DNA of 64,000 nucleotides from Gavia stellata. Lineage: Eukaryota; Chordata; Aves; Gaviiformes; Gaviidae. The notes beneath the pieces were generated by a model, which worked only from the letters and a program-made list of their open reading frames with translations, was not told where the DNA came from and did no database searches. The stretch spans positions 17,405,001-17,469,000 of the forward strand of contig NC_082612.1 in assembly GCF_030936135.1 (NCBI RefSeq), given 5' to 3'. Made by a program: the position numbers and the translations under genes. Of the stretch, positions 1-11,485 are shown piece by piece (positions within the stretch are counted from its first letter, which is position 1; every line of letters starts with the position of its first letter).

Positions 1-3000
1 CGATAAAGATGGATGCGGTCTTTTTTCTAGGTTCCTCTGAAGTCTATGCCCTTTCTCAAATATATCACAAACTTGCTGTCTCCAATTCAAATGCTCTGTC
101 ACATTTTTCCTGTCTCTCCAGAGCCTCCTCTACATCTCATTTTTCTTTCAGGGCAGCAGCTGCTGGGCTCCTTCTTTGAGGCTCTCAGCAAAGCTCAAAA
201 GCCAAACAAAATACACAGAAACCTCTGAACTAGATTTCCATTTTTCTACAGGACTCTTGACCTATTGGTCTTCTCAGTCTTAAGGGTCAATCACGACAAG
301 AATTAGCTCCTACCCTGTAACTTAATAGCGACCCTTACTGTAGACAAGCTATTCCTTGTCGCCTCTTTTCCGGCAAGCACACAGAACCTGCTGGCTTCAC
401 ATCTCTCCGCCCCACATCACTAGCCCCTTTTTATCGCCAACACCCATCTTTCCCCAGCTGCATCCACAGCTGTCGGAGTGGGGCCTGACCCATCTGCAGA
501 TGCAGGGCAGCAGGCTGAACCCTCAGGACTCACTTAATTCATTGCGAGCTGCCAGACATGGGTACCCTGATGTCAATAGGGGAGATTCAACTTTGACATA
601 CAATGTTTCGGGTTGTACAACAAAAATCTAGCTCTAAGTCCTAATCTGCTAAACAAGTAAGTTTACTTAAGTGTTGGGATTTTGGAATAAAAACCCACTT
701 AGATATCACTTGCGTAAATACTCACATCTGTGGATGTTTATGGGATCCCAGGCTCAGGGCAGGAAGGCGTAGGTCCCGACTGCAGCCGAGATCCAGAATT
801 CACCTCTCACTGCAAAGAATGTGGTCCATGAGAAGAAAGCAATACTCCTTATAAATGGATTATACATACTCTTGAAAACACAGTATAACAATATGTCTAA
901 ATACTACCAACTGCTGCAGTCTGAGAAGTCATAAAAGACTTGTAAAAACAATTGAAAAGCCAGTTAGCTCAGGGCATTGCACGTAATCGGTGTGTCATCC
1001 AAACTAGTGTGCTTGTCATTAAACAAATGGATTTTCACTGGTGAATTAGTATTAGCAAATTCATTGATGATACTGGTAACATCGTGTTCATTTTCACACG
1101 AGTGTAACACAGAGTGACCAGGTAGTTATCTCTAAATGGAGGTTTGCAAACACTCACTAAAACGGTCAGACTGCAATATCAGTTGTTGATCTGAGGGATT
1201 TCTGTTGACTTCTCCAGCAAAAAGGAAGAAAAAAGATGAATCCAGGCATCAGTCTTTATAAACACAGTTTAAACAATGTGATTTCACAGTTGCTTAAAAG
1301 TCACGGAGCAGCTGCGTTGAAATTGTAAAATCTGCAGTTTTATTATGCCAATGACTTTCTATTGGCCTCAGTCATAAAATAACATACTCCTCACCGAGGT
1401 TCTCTGCTAAACAAAAAACACATCCAGACTGACTAAAAATCAATCTCAGACAAGCAAAAAACAATTTGGCCTTCATCTCACTGGGCTCGATTGGTCCAAT
1501 AATAAACAATTTTATTTTTCTTCCTCAGTGCTACTCCTACTGATAATTACCTTATTCCCAATGGGGAAAATAAAGCACTGAAAAGTAACTACTGCTGAGA
1601 GGAATTCACAAATAGTACTTTGTCCTCCTGCGGGAGTAAATGGCATGCTGGAATTTTTCTAACTTTTTCTATTACTGTTTTTGTACAAATTTCAAATTTC
1701 CCAACTGCAAAAGAGGATCTGCTGAGGAGGTTTCTCTCCAGCAGAGAAGACAAGCGAGTCCTAATCATTCACTACTGCTTGGGAATTCAGGTGATGGCTT
1801 TCAAACAAATTATTGCTTCTAGAGTAATAACTATTTTTAGACTACATCTTCTGTGCCCATGTCTGTAGTTAGAGGGTACATTAAGGTCTAGTGTACTGTA
1901 TACTTTAGTCAGAATAAAAATAGGTTCTAAATATAGCACTTACTTAAACGCAAAATAGATGTTCCAGATAATACTTCAGGCAGTGAAACTACCACAACAC
2001 TGTACTGCTTATAGGTATAATGTCAGGGAATCAGGGAAAACAGCCCTTTTCATGATTTCCGTGACGACAGGTCATGTTTGAATCACATACTTCAAAACAA
2101 GGAAGACATAGATAGGAATACTGCCCTTTGCTCATTTAAAGATAACGTTCTAAATCTGATTTCTTTGTGCTTTTTAGCCTCGATTTTCTAATACTGCATG
2201 TGTTTTTTTCATGCTTTGTACTCTCTGACAACAGTGACTTGACAAATATTTGAAGGACTGCATGCCAGTATAGATGGGGTACAAAGCCTTCTTGAGGAGT
2301 CTGTAAACAATCTACTATGATTTGCATCAAATTATACTTGTATGGGATTGAGTCCCTTAATTTTGTATTTGTAATGGTATTTACCAGCCATATGACAGGA
2401 TAAAAGATACCATGGTACACAGTGGCTATGATCAGAGTATCAAATATTGAATCAGTAGGAAGCCCCAAAAGACATTCTGATTATCCATTTACATTTCTTA
2501 GATTTAATTCAGTCTGTTGTTATGCATACCCTTAGATTTAGAAAACAGTGAATATTAATCTTCTGAAAGTATAAATAAAATTGATCTCTGTGGACATTAT
2601 CTGATGACTCATCTGTTGGACTATGTAGAAATTCAGTTACTATCAAATAAATTTTATTTTTGGAACAGCTACAGCTAATGCAGTCATCATGCTGACAATG
2701 TGTACCATTTAACCTTAGGGCTTATATTAATTTTACAGTGGAACTAAAACTATAGACCACAATCATTTAATAGACTACCTAGGTACACAAGCATTGAGCT
2801 GAATCGAGATTTCTATGCACTCAAAAGGACACCGAATTGCTACTGTTTGGCTTTCAGGGTTAGTAGCCTATTGAATTGGAAGGGGCCTTTCGTACCTCTC
2901 AGAGATAAGATTTCAGATTGCTTGCAGATTCAGCCTGATCCTCCTAAACTATTTCTGGTTTCATATTTGGATGGCAATGGCAAATGGATTGTCTCATTCA

Positions 3001-4790
3001 GGTCAGCAAGAATTATTCAGCCTATTTGTTGTCTGAATCCCACCTCGACCTTCCACTTCAAAACTAGTACTCAAAGACTGAGAGCACCATACAAATCTCT
3101 GCTTTGAGACCCACATCACAGGTGAGTTACACTCCACCAAGCATCATAAACCTGTGCCGTGAAAAAACTGACAGCTAACAAAATTGATTTTTTTTTAATT
3201 ATCTGATGCAATGTGTTGCATCGATTCCCAGGCAGTTCACACCTCCCAGAGCTGTTGTTTCAGGTATGTGGAAACACGGCTATGAATGCATTAATTGTCT
3301 GAAAATTAGAGACTAATGTGTTTCTTCCAAAGCCAGAGTTTCCAATACCAAGGATGGCAACAGCGAAAAATGCTGGTAGGGTGCCCCGCCATGTGTCTCC
3401 ATTTGATCTCCGTACAGACGGAAAAGGAGGTGATCACAAGGAGTGCAGGCTGATTCCTGGAAAGCTGTGATAAATCACACAGAAGATGATTCAGAGCACT
3501 CTGGTGCTGGAAATTGATGCTTTACTGTGTTGCCTTCTGGATTCTCCATTAGCCATACAGGTGACCAAGGTTCTAATTTAAGTACCCAAGCTCTCACGTA
3601 CACTATTTATATTTGGCATGCAAATTCTCTTGGGCAAAAATACTGAGCCCAGGTTACACAGACTGTGATAAAAGGCATAGGTTCACCCCAATTATTTTTT
3701 TAAAGTCAGTAAAGCTTCCAAAATTCTGGATGGTAAAAAACTGCCAATGATGATAATAATAAAATAACATTTTTAGTAACAGTAATAGTTTTCAGGTAAA
3801 CTGAATGTTCTGAAATTTCCATATCTTTATCAGAAATGCTGTATGATTTGCTTTCCTTAAAACAAGAGACAGACATGTCTTAGCCAAAGCATGCTTCAGT
3901 TTCATTTTGATTGTTTCTTCCACAAAATGTAACATTTCACAGAATTAATCTCTTTTTTAGTATATTTTCAATAATGAAAGAAAAAAGCCATCATACAGGA
4001 ATGGACTGTAAAGCAGACCCTTACCTAATGCCGTGAAACACAATGCATGATTTGTATTTTCTTTAACTGATTTAAATCACAGCTGAATTTCAAATCCCTC
4101 CTTGTCAGAGAAAATGTAAAGTCTGGGCAGCTCTGGAGTTCTAGCAAACCTGAACGTTGACCTTGCACATCTTTTCTTTCACTTTTTGAATGCTCATGAA
4201 CTTAATTTGAGTGTAAGTGTTTCAAGGATCAGTCTGAAACAGTGTTTTTGAACTCAGCTGGGTCATAGGAAGTTTCTCAGCACTCTATTCTAATTTGCAG
4301 TTTTGCTATAATAAAAGCCCCAAATATATTGCTACTGTCTAGACATTTTATCTGAAACAAGTGTCCTTTGTAGTCTCAGAGGACTTTTCTATTTTATTTC
4401 CAGTAAATCAAAGTCTGTGCGGAGCTTTGGTTCTTATTAAGACATACCCTTCACAGTCCAGCGACTGCCAACGGAGGCAAGCCATTGACAGTTCATTTAC
4501 ATATAAGTGATGACTTCCATCAGGTAGTTGGCTCAAAAATACAATGGACATTTAAAGCATATCCAATATTTCTTGTTCTTTGATGAGCATCAAGTGCCAA
4601 TTTATACATAGAAACTGACTATTGGAAAGTGAAGGCTTCTCTTCACTGACCTTACACTGTCTTTTGCAGATCTGGAGTGACACATTGTCATTCCACTAAA
4701 AGCAAGTTCATTCCTCCAAAGAGGCATGCAGAACAAGCTGGTATCAATGAACATAAAAACAACTGTAAGTTTCATAGAAAAATGCCCTGG
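1..4790. other. Unassigned AT-rich non-coding DNA
   Basis: No open frame here has a recognisable domain, and I see no retrotransposon, RNA gene or long tandem repeat. The stretch has the composition of vertebrate intergenic or intronic DNA. The one splice-like signal I noticed is a perfect donor consensus at 3119-3126 (CAG|GTGAGT). It follows an 86-codon open frame that closes at 3107, so that frame cannot run through the donor. Confidence 0.6.
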
Positions 4791-4806
4791 CCGCATTCAT
4801 TAGTAG

Positions 4807-5185
4807 CGCAAATCACCGCATACACTGTAAAGCGGCCAGCAAGGTTTGGATTCGGGGAGGCGGGGGCTGAACCCTGCAGTGCCACGGCACCCGGGCCAGG
4901 CAATGCGGAGGTGCGGGGCTGCTGCTCCCTCCAGCACGGCTGGACCAACAGCCACACTCTCCCCTGGGGCTGGAAGGAGTGGGGAGAGAGGGCAGCCGCC
5001 TGCCAAGGGTAACCTGGATGCCGCTCCTAATAGTGGGTGCTAACTTCGGCGCTATGGCGAGTGGAGGAGCGGAGGAACCACTGGTGAAGCGTACCCAAAG
5101 GTCTGGCAGTTGTAACAGATGACGGACGTGGACCCGCTGTCGGGAGGATGAGGGAAAGCAAACCTTCACTTAGGGCGTTCGCTAT
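4807..5185. promoter_or_regulatory. Isolated CpG-rich, GC-rich block (candidate CpG island)
   Basis: I count about 23 CpG dinucleotides in roughly 380 bp, in a window where CpG is otherwise scarce, and the block is clearly GC-richer than both flanks. In birds such islands usually mark promoters or first exons. A short frame, ATG at 5054 to TGA at 5120-5122, encodes 22 residues beginning MASGGAEEPL. An inverted CCAAT box (ATTGG) lies at 5184-5188, which would suit minus-strand transcription. No TATA box is obvious. Open frames on both strands through the block (118 codons on the minus strand at 4813-5169, 111 on the plus strand at 4677-5012) are proline, glycine and alanine rich, as expected of GC-rich DNA, and match no family I know. 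It could also be a GC-rich repeat fragment. Confidence 0.55.
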
Positions 5186-5225
5186 TGGAAGGCATTATTT
5201 ACAAGGTCAGGAGCACAGCAGAAGA

Positions 5226-5345
5226 ATTTTTAGAAAATAATAGCAATATAATAATAGAAAACCTTAGTTAATAATAAAAAACAATAGAAAAAAAAGAAAT
5301 AATATAAAATAATCATAATTAAAATATTGGGGAAAAAAGAAACAG
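5226..5345. repeat. A-rich AATAAT-type low-complexity tract
   Basis: About 120 bp made almost wholly of A and T, with many AATAAT/ATAATA words and A-runs up to eight. It begins about 40 bp after the CpG-rich block, so composition changes abruptly here. Confidence 0.75.
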
Positions 5346-8300
5346 GCAAAGGGGAACACATGTACCCTCCTTCTAAGTAGCTGGACGGAGCCAGAGTACA
5401 TGTCCCACAGCAGCATCTATTCAGAAGATGATGTTTCACATTTGTGTTAAAAAGGATGAAGGAAAGCAGAGCAGAAGCCTTTCAATTACCTTACTATTTC
5501 CACTGAGAGAAAGGAGGCAGAATCCATGCAGCAGCAGCAGCAAACGCTTCAACTCTTTGCCAAATTTTCCGCTGCACCCACGCTACCCTCAAAGCTGCAG
5601 CATCCGTTGTTCATACGCAACATGCTTATGCCTTCAAACTAATCAGCAGGAGGGTGGTTAACTGATAACCTAGTAGGTCATTTTTAATCTCAGAAATTAT
5701 AATCGATTGACTTCCTTCTGCCAGATGCTTAAGCACCTTGTTTTGGCAGAAGGGGCCTGAACAGCTGGGGATGGACAGTTGGAAACTCCTAAAGGGCATC
5801 AGCTGGCAGTGGATAGACACTTCTCCCTAAGCAGCACATCTATTTTAGAGGGTCCCCATTGCCTCTCACCTCCAGGTGGGCTGGAAGCTGAACCAGCTGC
5901 TGGTGTGCCTGTGCAGCAATAGGAAGAAAACTCTGAAAATAATATCCTTTAACGATTTTCTTGCGTCAGTTGTCAGCTGTGCTTACAGGGCAAAAGAAAC
6001 TGCCCTGCCTGCAGTCCTCAACACTTGCCTCCATGTTGCCAGTTTTGGGGATAGAGGTACCACCGCTCCCATTGAGAAAAAATAGAGGTGCCATTTACTC
6101 TTTTAGGCCCCAAATTCTGAAATATTTACTGAATTTTTACACAAGAATATGCCTCTCCATTTACAGGAAGACTGCCAGAATAAAGATTTGTCCCTTATAC
6201 AGGTTAAAGAAAAAAGATCTAAAAAAAGAAACCCACTAGCTTATATGTTGCCCTAGGAAGGAAGGTTCCTGGTTGGTCCAATTTTACATTTTTCTTATCA
6301 ACTGACTATGTCGTAGTGTTTTGATCTTTGAATGCATTATGTACATGGCACACAGATTCACCCTATCATATACAAATTCATATATATGTTTTAAAAAATG
6401 GTCTAAAATTATGTAACCTGCTGGATTTTCACATTTATATTTATGTCCTCATTAAGGAGGTCTTCAATTTGAAGGAGTCCTGTGTCCTGCTTACTCTCAG
6501 ATGTAATATTCTTTCCCTACAAAAGAGTGTCTCTACACTGGAACTTGATTTCTAAAGACTTCACCAGCTACTTTTCATGCAGTGTCACCAGAAATCCTGA
6601 TCAGAGAGGTGATTTTTCTTTTCCGCTCTCTCATTGCAGAAGCTGCTAATGCAGCTGACACTTGAAAATCAGCTTTCTTTGACTTTTGATGGGAAAATGC
6701 TGCAATAAAAAATAAACATTTATTAATTAGGAGTATATCAGAAGTTTAATAACTAGAAGTTTGACAACAAAGGCCAATAACATTTCAAGACCAAAAACCT
6801 GAATTCTACATTCTTAGGAGAAGACTGATAAATGTTTTTTCCCAGCTGAGATTATTCAGAAAACCTAGGATGACTTTTCAGACTGTTTCAAGGAGACCAA
6901 ATTAATATTCTAAATAAACAAATTATTAGCCAGAGTGACTTGACCTGGCTCTGTTCACAGAACCATGTTTTATTTTCAAGCAAAGCTCAGTTCAAGTATC
7001 CCAGTAAGATGTCAAATTGCTAAGTTATTCCTAGTTTCAATTACTGGATTCCCCTAAGTCAGTAAGTTTGCAGGCCATGTAAAACTGTCTTCCATGTGAC
7101 CAAAGAGAAATTACCGCTGTTTTGGATTACTCTCAATTCTTTATAAACTTTTCTTTTTTAATTTATAAACCTCATAACACATCCTTAATTTGGCCATGCT
7201 ATGACACACAGATTTTTAGTTTCAGCATTTGCTAACACAGTTGCTCAGCAACATTTTTTATTTTTTAGAAAAGTGGAGCCAGATATGTAAAATGCAATCC
7301 TTACAAGAAGAGAAAGAGCAATTTTTAATATTTTATAAAGCAAAATAATGGAAAAGGAAGATATTTACCATGTGGCCCTGTAACTCCAAGAATCTCCCTA
7401 TTTTATTTATTCTGCCTGAAGTGGGGCCTCAGTTTCGTGTATGGTAGAGGAATGGGAGAGCTCATTTAAGAAATTTTTCTCATCCTGACCAAGCCAAGGA
7501 AGAAAAATATCACCAGCACATGACAAGAGGAAAGACTTATTAGCACCCATCAAGAGGGAAGAAAAATGGGACCAAAACCACACTCCTGTACCTCAGCCAG
7601 TCATACCTACAGAAGGATATAAGAGTTGACACAGAAGCTCCTAAGTACTAACACTTTACTTCCCCAAACCGAACACTTTTGAGTAATCTTTATGTCCCCT
7701 GGAGAAACACTCCTAAAATGCAGGTGAAAGGGGAGTGCTAGGGAGCCAGGTTTGACTGCATTAGGCACACAAGGTCATGCTTCGCATGCTTCACCAAGAA
7801 TAGAAGAATACATATTTTTACAATTAAAAGGTAAGTTGACAGTAAGAGAAGGAAGAAATAGTGGTTTCTGTGCTGCATTCACAAAGCAGCCCCTTACCAA
7901 CTCAGCTGCTTGCACAGAAGTGCCTCACACAGTAAATACTCATCTGAAAATAGGACCAACACTATCCAGAGCTATGTTCTTGGTATGTATTTTGGCTTGC
8001 CTTAAAGTAAAATAAAATAACATATATTTAGCTTTAAAATGGCACATATTTGGCACAGTTTTGATGAATAGGAGTTTACCATGTGGATATTACTTTCTAC
8101 AGAAAATAGACTATTCAAAAGAAATAACAAGAGCAGGATGCCTTCTAATACGTTCCAAAAGTAGAGAAAACAAACACACACACAGAGACAAACAAACAAA
8201 CAAACAAAGAACTTCGTTCCACAAATACTTGCACATGTGAGAAAACAGCACTTAGCTGCCTCCATACCAGTTGTTATTTTTGCAGGAAGGAGGACCCAGT

Positions 8301-9780
8301 CACTTCTGACAAGACTAGGATTAATGCCATCGGAGTAACAGGTAGTCAAATGACTTCCACAGACGTAACCCAACTTTTTCCCTTTTCTTTCAAAACTATC
8401 TGTCATTAATACAACAGAGGATTCAAATGATGCAGACAGACACATGCACGCACAGCCCCATTTTGTGCATTTAACCAGTGCCACACCCTTGGAGAAGGTT
8501 GGGTCAACTAGTCCCACAAATGCCATTTTTGCCGATGGTGAGCTTGCAGGGCGACATTAGCAGGAGGCTTCATGTTGCAGACAGACTTTGTGGGGTAGCT
8601 TAGGGACTAGGCAGGAAACAAAGAGCTGTTAAAAGAGTTTTCCTTCCTGCATGACTTCGGTCAACAGAGCCAACACCATTTTGGCCACTGTGTTACTCCT
8701 GCTGTGTCTCGATGTCGAACATGTTCCTTATGAATCCTCTTAAAAGATTATTTGCACCTTTAACGTTCTGACTGAGCAATGCAGTGATGGTCTCCAACTG
8801 GAAAATACAATTGGAATCGCTGGAGAATAATTATAAAGAGTATAGAAAGAAACAATTGCCAAGAACATTTATATTATGATTTCAAAGTCTAACCAAGCCT
8901 CTCCTCCATCAGTAGTGAAAACAAGGAGACAGGAGGAGAATAACAACAGAAGGGATAAGAAAGAGAAGCAGCTGGAAGAAATAAGCAGGAAGCCCCAGAA
9001 TGGAAACTCTCTTGGCAGGATCTGTGGAAAATAGACCCATATCCATAGAGCTGAACTGTATAAAATAATCCATTACCAAATAAAGATTTAAATAATACAC
9101 ATATTTAAACTTCTCTATTACCTATTCTGCTCAAGTAAAGAAAAAAAACAGACCTTTGATAGCTTAGAGAACAGTCCAAATAAGAAGGGTCAAGTGAAAT
9201 TGATTTCTTCTGCACGGTGCACTTGGGCTCTTCAGGTTTTGCATATGGAGACCGCCTCACCAAAACTCGCCATGTTGGATAGAGTACTTGTGGCTTCTCA
9301 AAGTCTCATCAGCACCGAGATGTGTCAGAGTGGGACTAGGGTAGTGGGAAGTACAGGAAACAACGCCAGAAGTATTTCATTAAAAAAACCCCAAGAACCA
9401 GCATGTTGTTAAACCAATAAAAAACTGACCACACAAAGTATCCTTCACAATTACTCCTCAGGATACTTATAGAGCAGATAAACAAAAAGCTGCCATAAGC
9501 CAGCTCTCCAAGGTAAATCCATGCTACCTAAAAATTAACTTGTAGTGTTCACATGTGAAGCTGTACAAGCATACTGCACAGCTGGGGCAGCCACTTTACA
9601 ACTTCTTAATGACACATTGTGATGAGATACTGATACTGAGTATTTTTCCCGTGGGCAAAAAAATTAGGAAATTCTAAAACAAATAATTTAAGTGAATTGG
9701 TTTTGACATGTCCATTTCTACAACTGTTTGTTGCTTTAGATAAATGCCTTGAACACATTTTGACTGTGGTAGTGCACTGT
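5346..9780. other. Unassigned non-coding DNA
   Basis: No recognisable gene or transposon. A short CAG/GCA run lies near 5528-5541. A 174-codon minus-strand frame at 8002-8526 has no domain, and its Cys/Val-rich middle comes from the simple repeat at 8170-8209. Confidence 0.55.
8170..8209. repeat. (CA)n/(CAAA)n microsatellite
   Basis: A short run of CA units passes through CAGAGA into five or so CAAA units. Imperfect and short. Confidence 0.85.
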
Positions 9781-9784
9781 AACA

Positions 9785-9860
9785 GATTGCCTTGGTCATC
9801 TGCCTCAGTTTCCTCATCTTGAAAGTCAGGCTAATACTGAACCCTTTTGCAACTGTTAAT
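9785..9860 (+). repeat. MIR/CORE-SINE-like relic
   Basis: The stretch around 9801-9820 contains the hallmark TGCCTCAGTTTCCTCATCT, followed by a degenerate AAATGGGGATAAT-like part and a gap-rich match onward. This is the most conserved block of the mammalian-wide interspersed repeat and related CORE-SINEs, which persist as old relics in bird genomes. Heavily diverged, so ends are approximate. Confidence 0.55.
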
Positions 9861-11439
9861 TATCTACTATTATTTTTAAAGCTACAGAAAAATTATGTAT
9901 CACTTGATGTTAAAAGTGCAGCAACAAATCTACATGTTACATTAGTCAGCATCAGAGGTACAGCAGCCTAACTCCCCTGGACAAAATTACCTCGAACTGA
10001 ATAAAGGCAGAATTGTAGGACTTTGTCACACGGTCTGCCGCAAACCTAACTGCAAGTTCTAATCACAGAGGAAAGAAGAAGAATTACAGAAGATTCTTAA
10101 GGGAAAGTATTTTTAGTTAGTATCACAAATACAGGTATTCAGATTTTGCATAGCTGGCCACTGAAAACTGCTGAAATTGAAGATAAAATCAAGCATGACC
10201 TGGAACACTGGAAGGTAAAGCAAACAGGGTCAGTTTGGATCCTTCCATGAGAAGTAAGCTATAGGCTGAAATCTTGAGTGATACCTCTCTTGAGCTTCCT
10301 AGCTAATTCTTGTTAGCATTAATGAATCGTATTTAAGTTGCTTTTCAATTTTAAGGTATTATGTGCATTAGAGAAGCATAAGTCACCTTCCCTGTTTAGA
10401 TGGATGCTATTGCATCTGTTTACTGCCATTAAACATTAAAAGTACAGTTATAGTCATTAAAAAGGACTACGAAGACATGCCATTATATTTTTGAACCACT
10501 GGTGTTCCTGTAACTACTTAGGATCATAACAATTTATTTTTATAGTAAAAAGAATTTCTTGGGTTTTTTCTTTTTTACTTCTTTCCTTTTTCACTTCAGC
10601 TCTTTGCGGAAGCAATGGAGCTATAAAAACAGTCTCAGTCCTATGCTGGCTCAGGTTAGCAGCAATATTGTAACCTAAGTTTCTGTTGCAAAAAATTCAA
10701 TTAAAAGCAAAGGTGACAGCTTGACTTTCAGATCACAGGCAGAGTTACAGGGCTGGCACGTAAAGGAAAAAAAAATCATATTCTTATTGAATACGGAATT
10801 CTCTGAGATAATAAATACGGAAACCTGTAATGACATTTTCGGTCAGTCTCCTGAATATAACTAATAATCAGAGAGTCTGCTGTTTCACAACCTTGGCTGC
10901 AATTTACAGTTATACATAGGCAGATTTCCCAACTCACCACACCAGCAACAGAAACAAAAAGTGAGCTGTACAGAGGGATGTGAACAATGGGAAAAAGCAA
11001 AGAATTCTAGCAGAAATGCAGAGATGGGTGAGCGCTAGAAAGCTTAGACCTTTTGTCTACTTTTGTTAGGTAAATTGGGGGTTGAGAAGAGAGGGCCGGC
11101 CCTCACCCATGAGGAATGGCATTGCCCCACAGAGGGTCAGGGGAAAGGCTGCCAGCCCATGGAGACACAGCCTCACCTTGACTTCAGAGCAGCAACAATG
11201 ACCAAAAGTTCAGGAGTGTTGCCTGCCTCCAGTGAAAAAAGGTTCCTCTCCCTTAAGCATGTCTTTTAAAGTTGGCAAATCCAATGTAACAGCACTTGGA
11301 GAAAGGCAACCAGAGTGGCCCGACTCTCTGAAAGCTCCTGAGAGACAAATATGGGAATTTTAGAGGAAGCCTATAGTTAATACTATAAGCCAATTTCAAA
11401 TTCACAAAGTTTGAATATGTACGGTGTTATACCTGTGAC
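9861..11439. other. Unassigned non-coding DNA
   Basis: I see no gene, RNA or recognisable repeat here. Confidence 0.5.
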
Positions 11440-11485
11440 ATAGTCATGGGTTCCTTTTAAAATATGATTCTGTGATTCTATGATC
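11440..11485 (+). repeat. CR1-like LINE 3'-end scrap
   Basis: The segment ends in ATTCTGTGATTCTATGA, the short tandem terminus characteristic of CR1 3' ends, preceded by a degenerate version of the usual CCTTCCAACCT-type sequence. Only the extreme 3' end is recognisable; severe 5' truncation is normal for CR1. Reading in the plus direction implies plus orientation. Confidence 0.5.

Noticed and set aside
2825..2950. GAATTGGAAGGGGCCTT resembling a CR1 3' end
   Set aside because: Only a short phrase matches, with no CACAGAATCA terminus or following consensus.
5525..5545. CAG repeat as a possible polyglutamine tract
   Set aside because: Only about five units, in no supported reading frame.
7420..7460. 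GGGGCCTCAGTTTCGTGT resembling MIR
   Set aside because: Match is limited to about 12 bases and the expected neighbours are absent.
8002..8526. 174-codon minus-strand open frame
   Set aside because: Its Cys/Val/Phe-rich centre is templated by the CA/CAAA microsatellite, and no domain is recognisable; likely chance.
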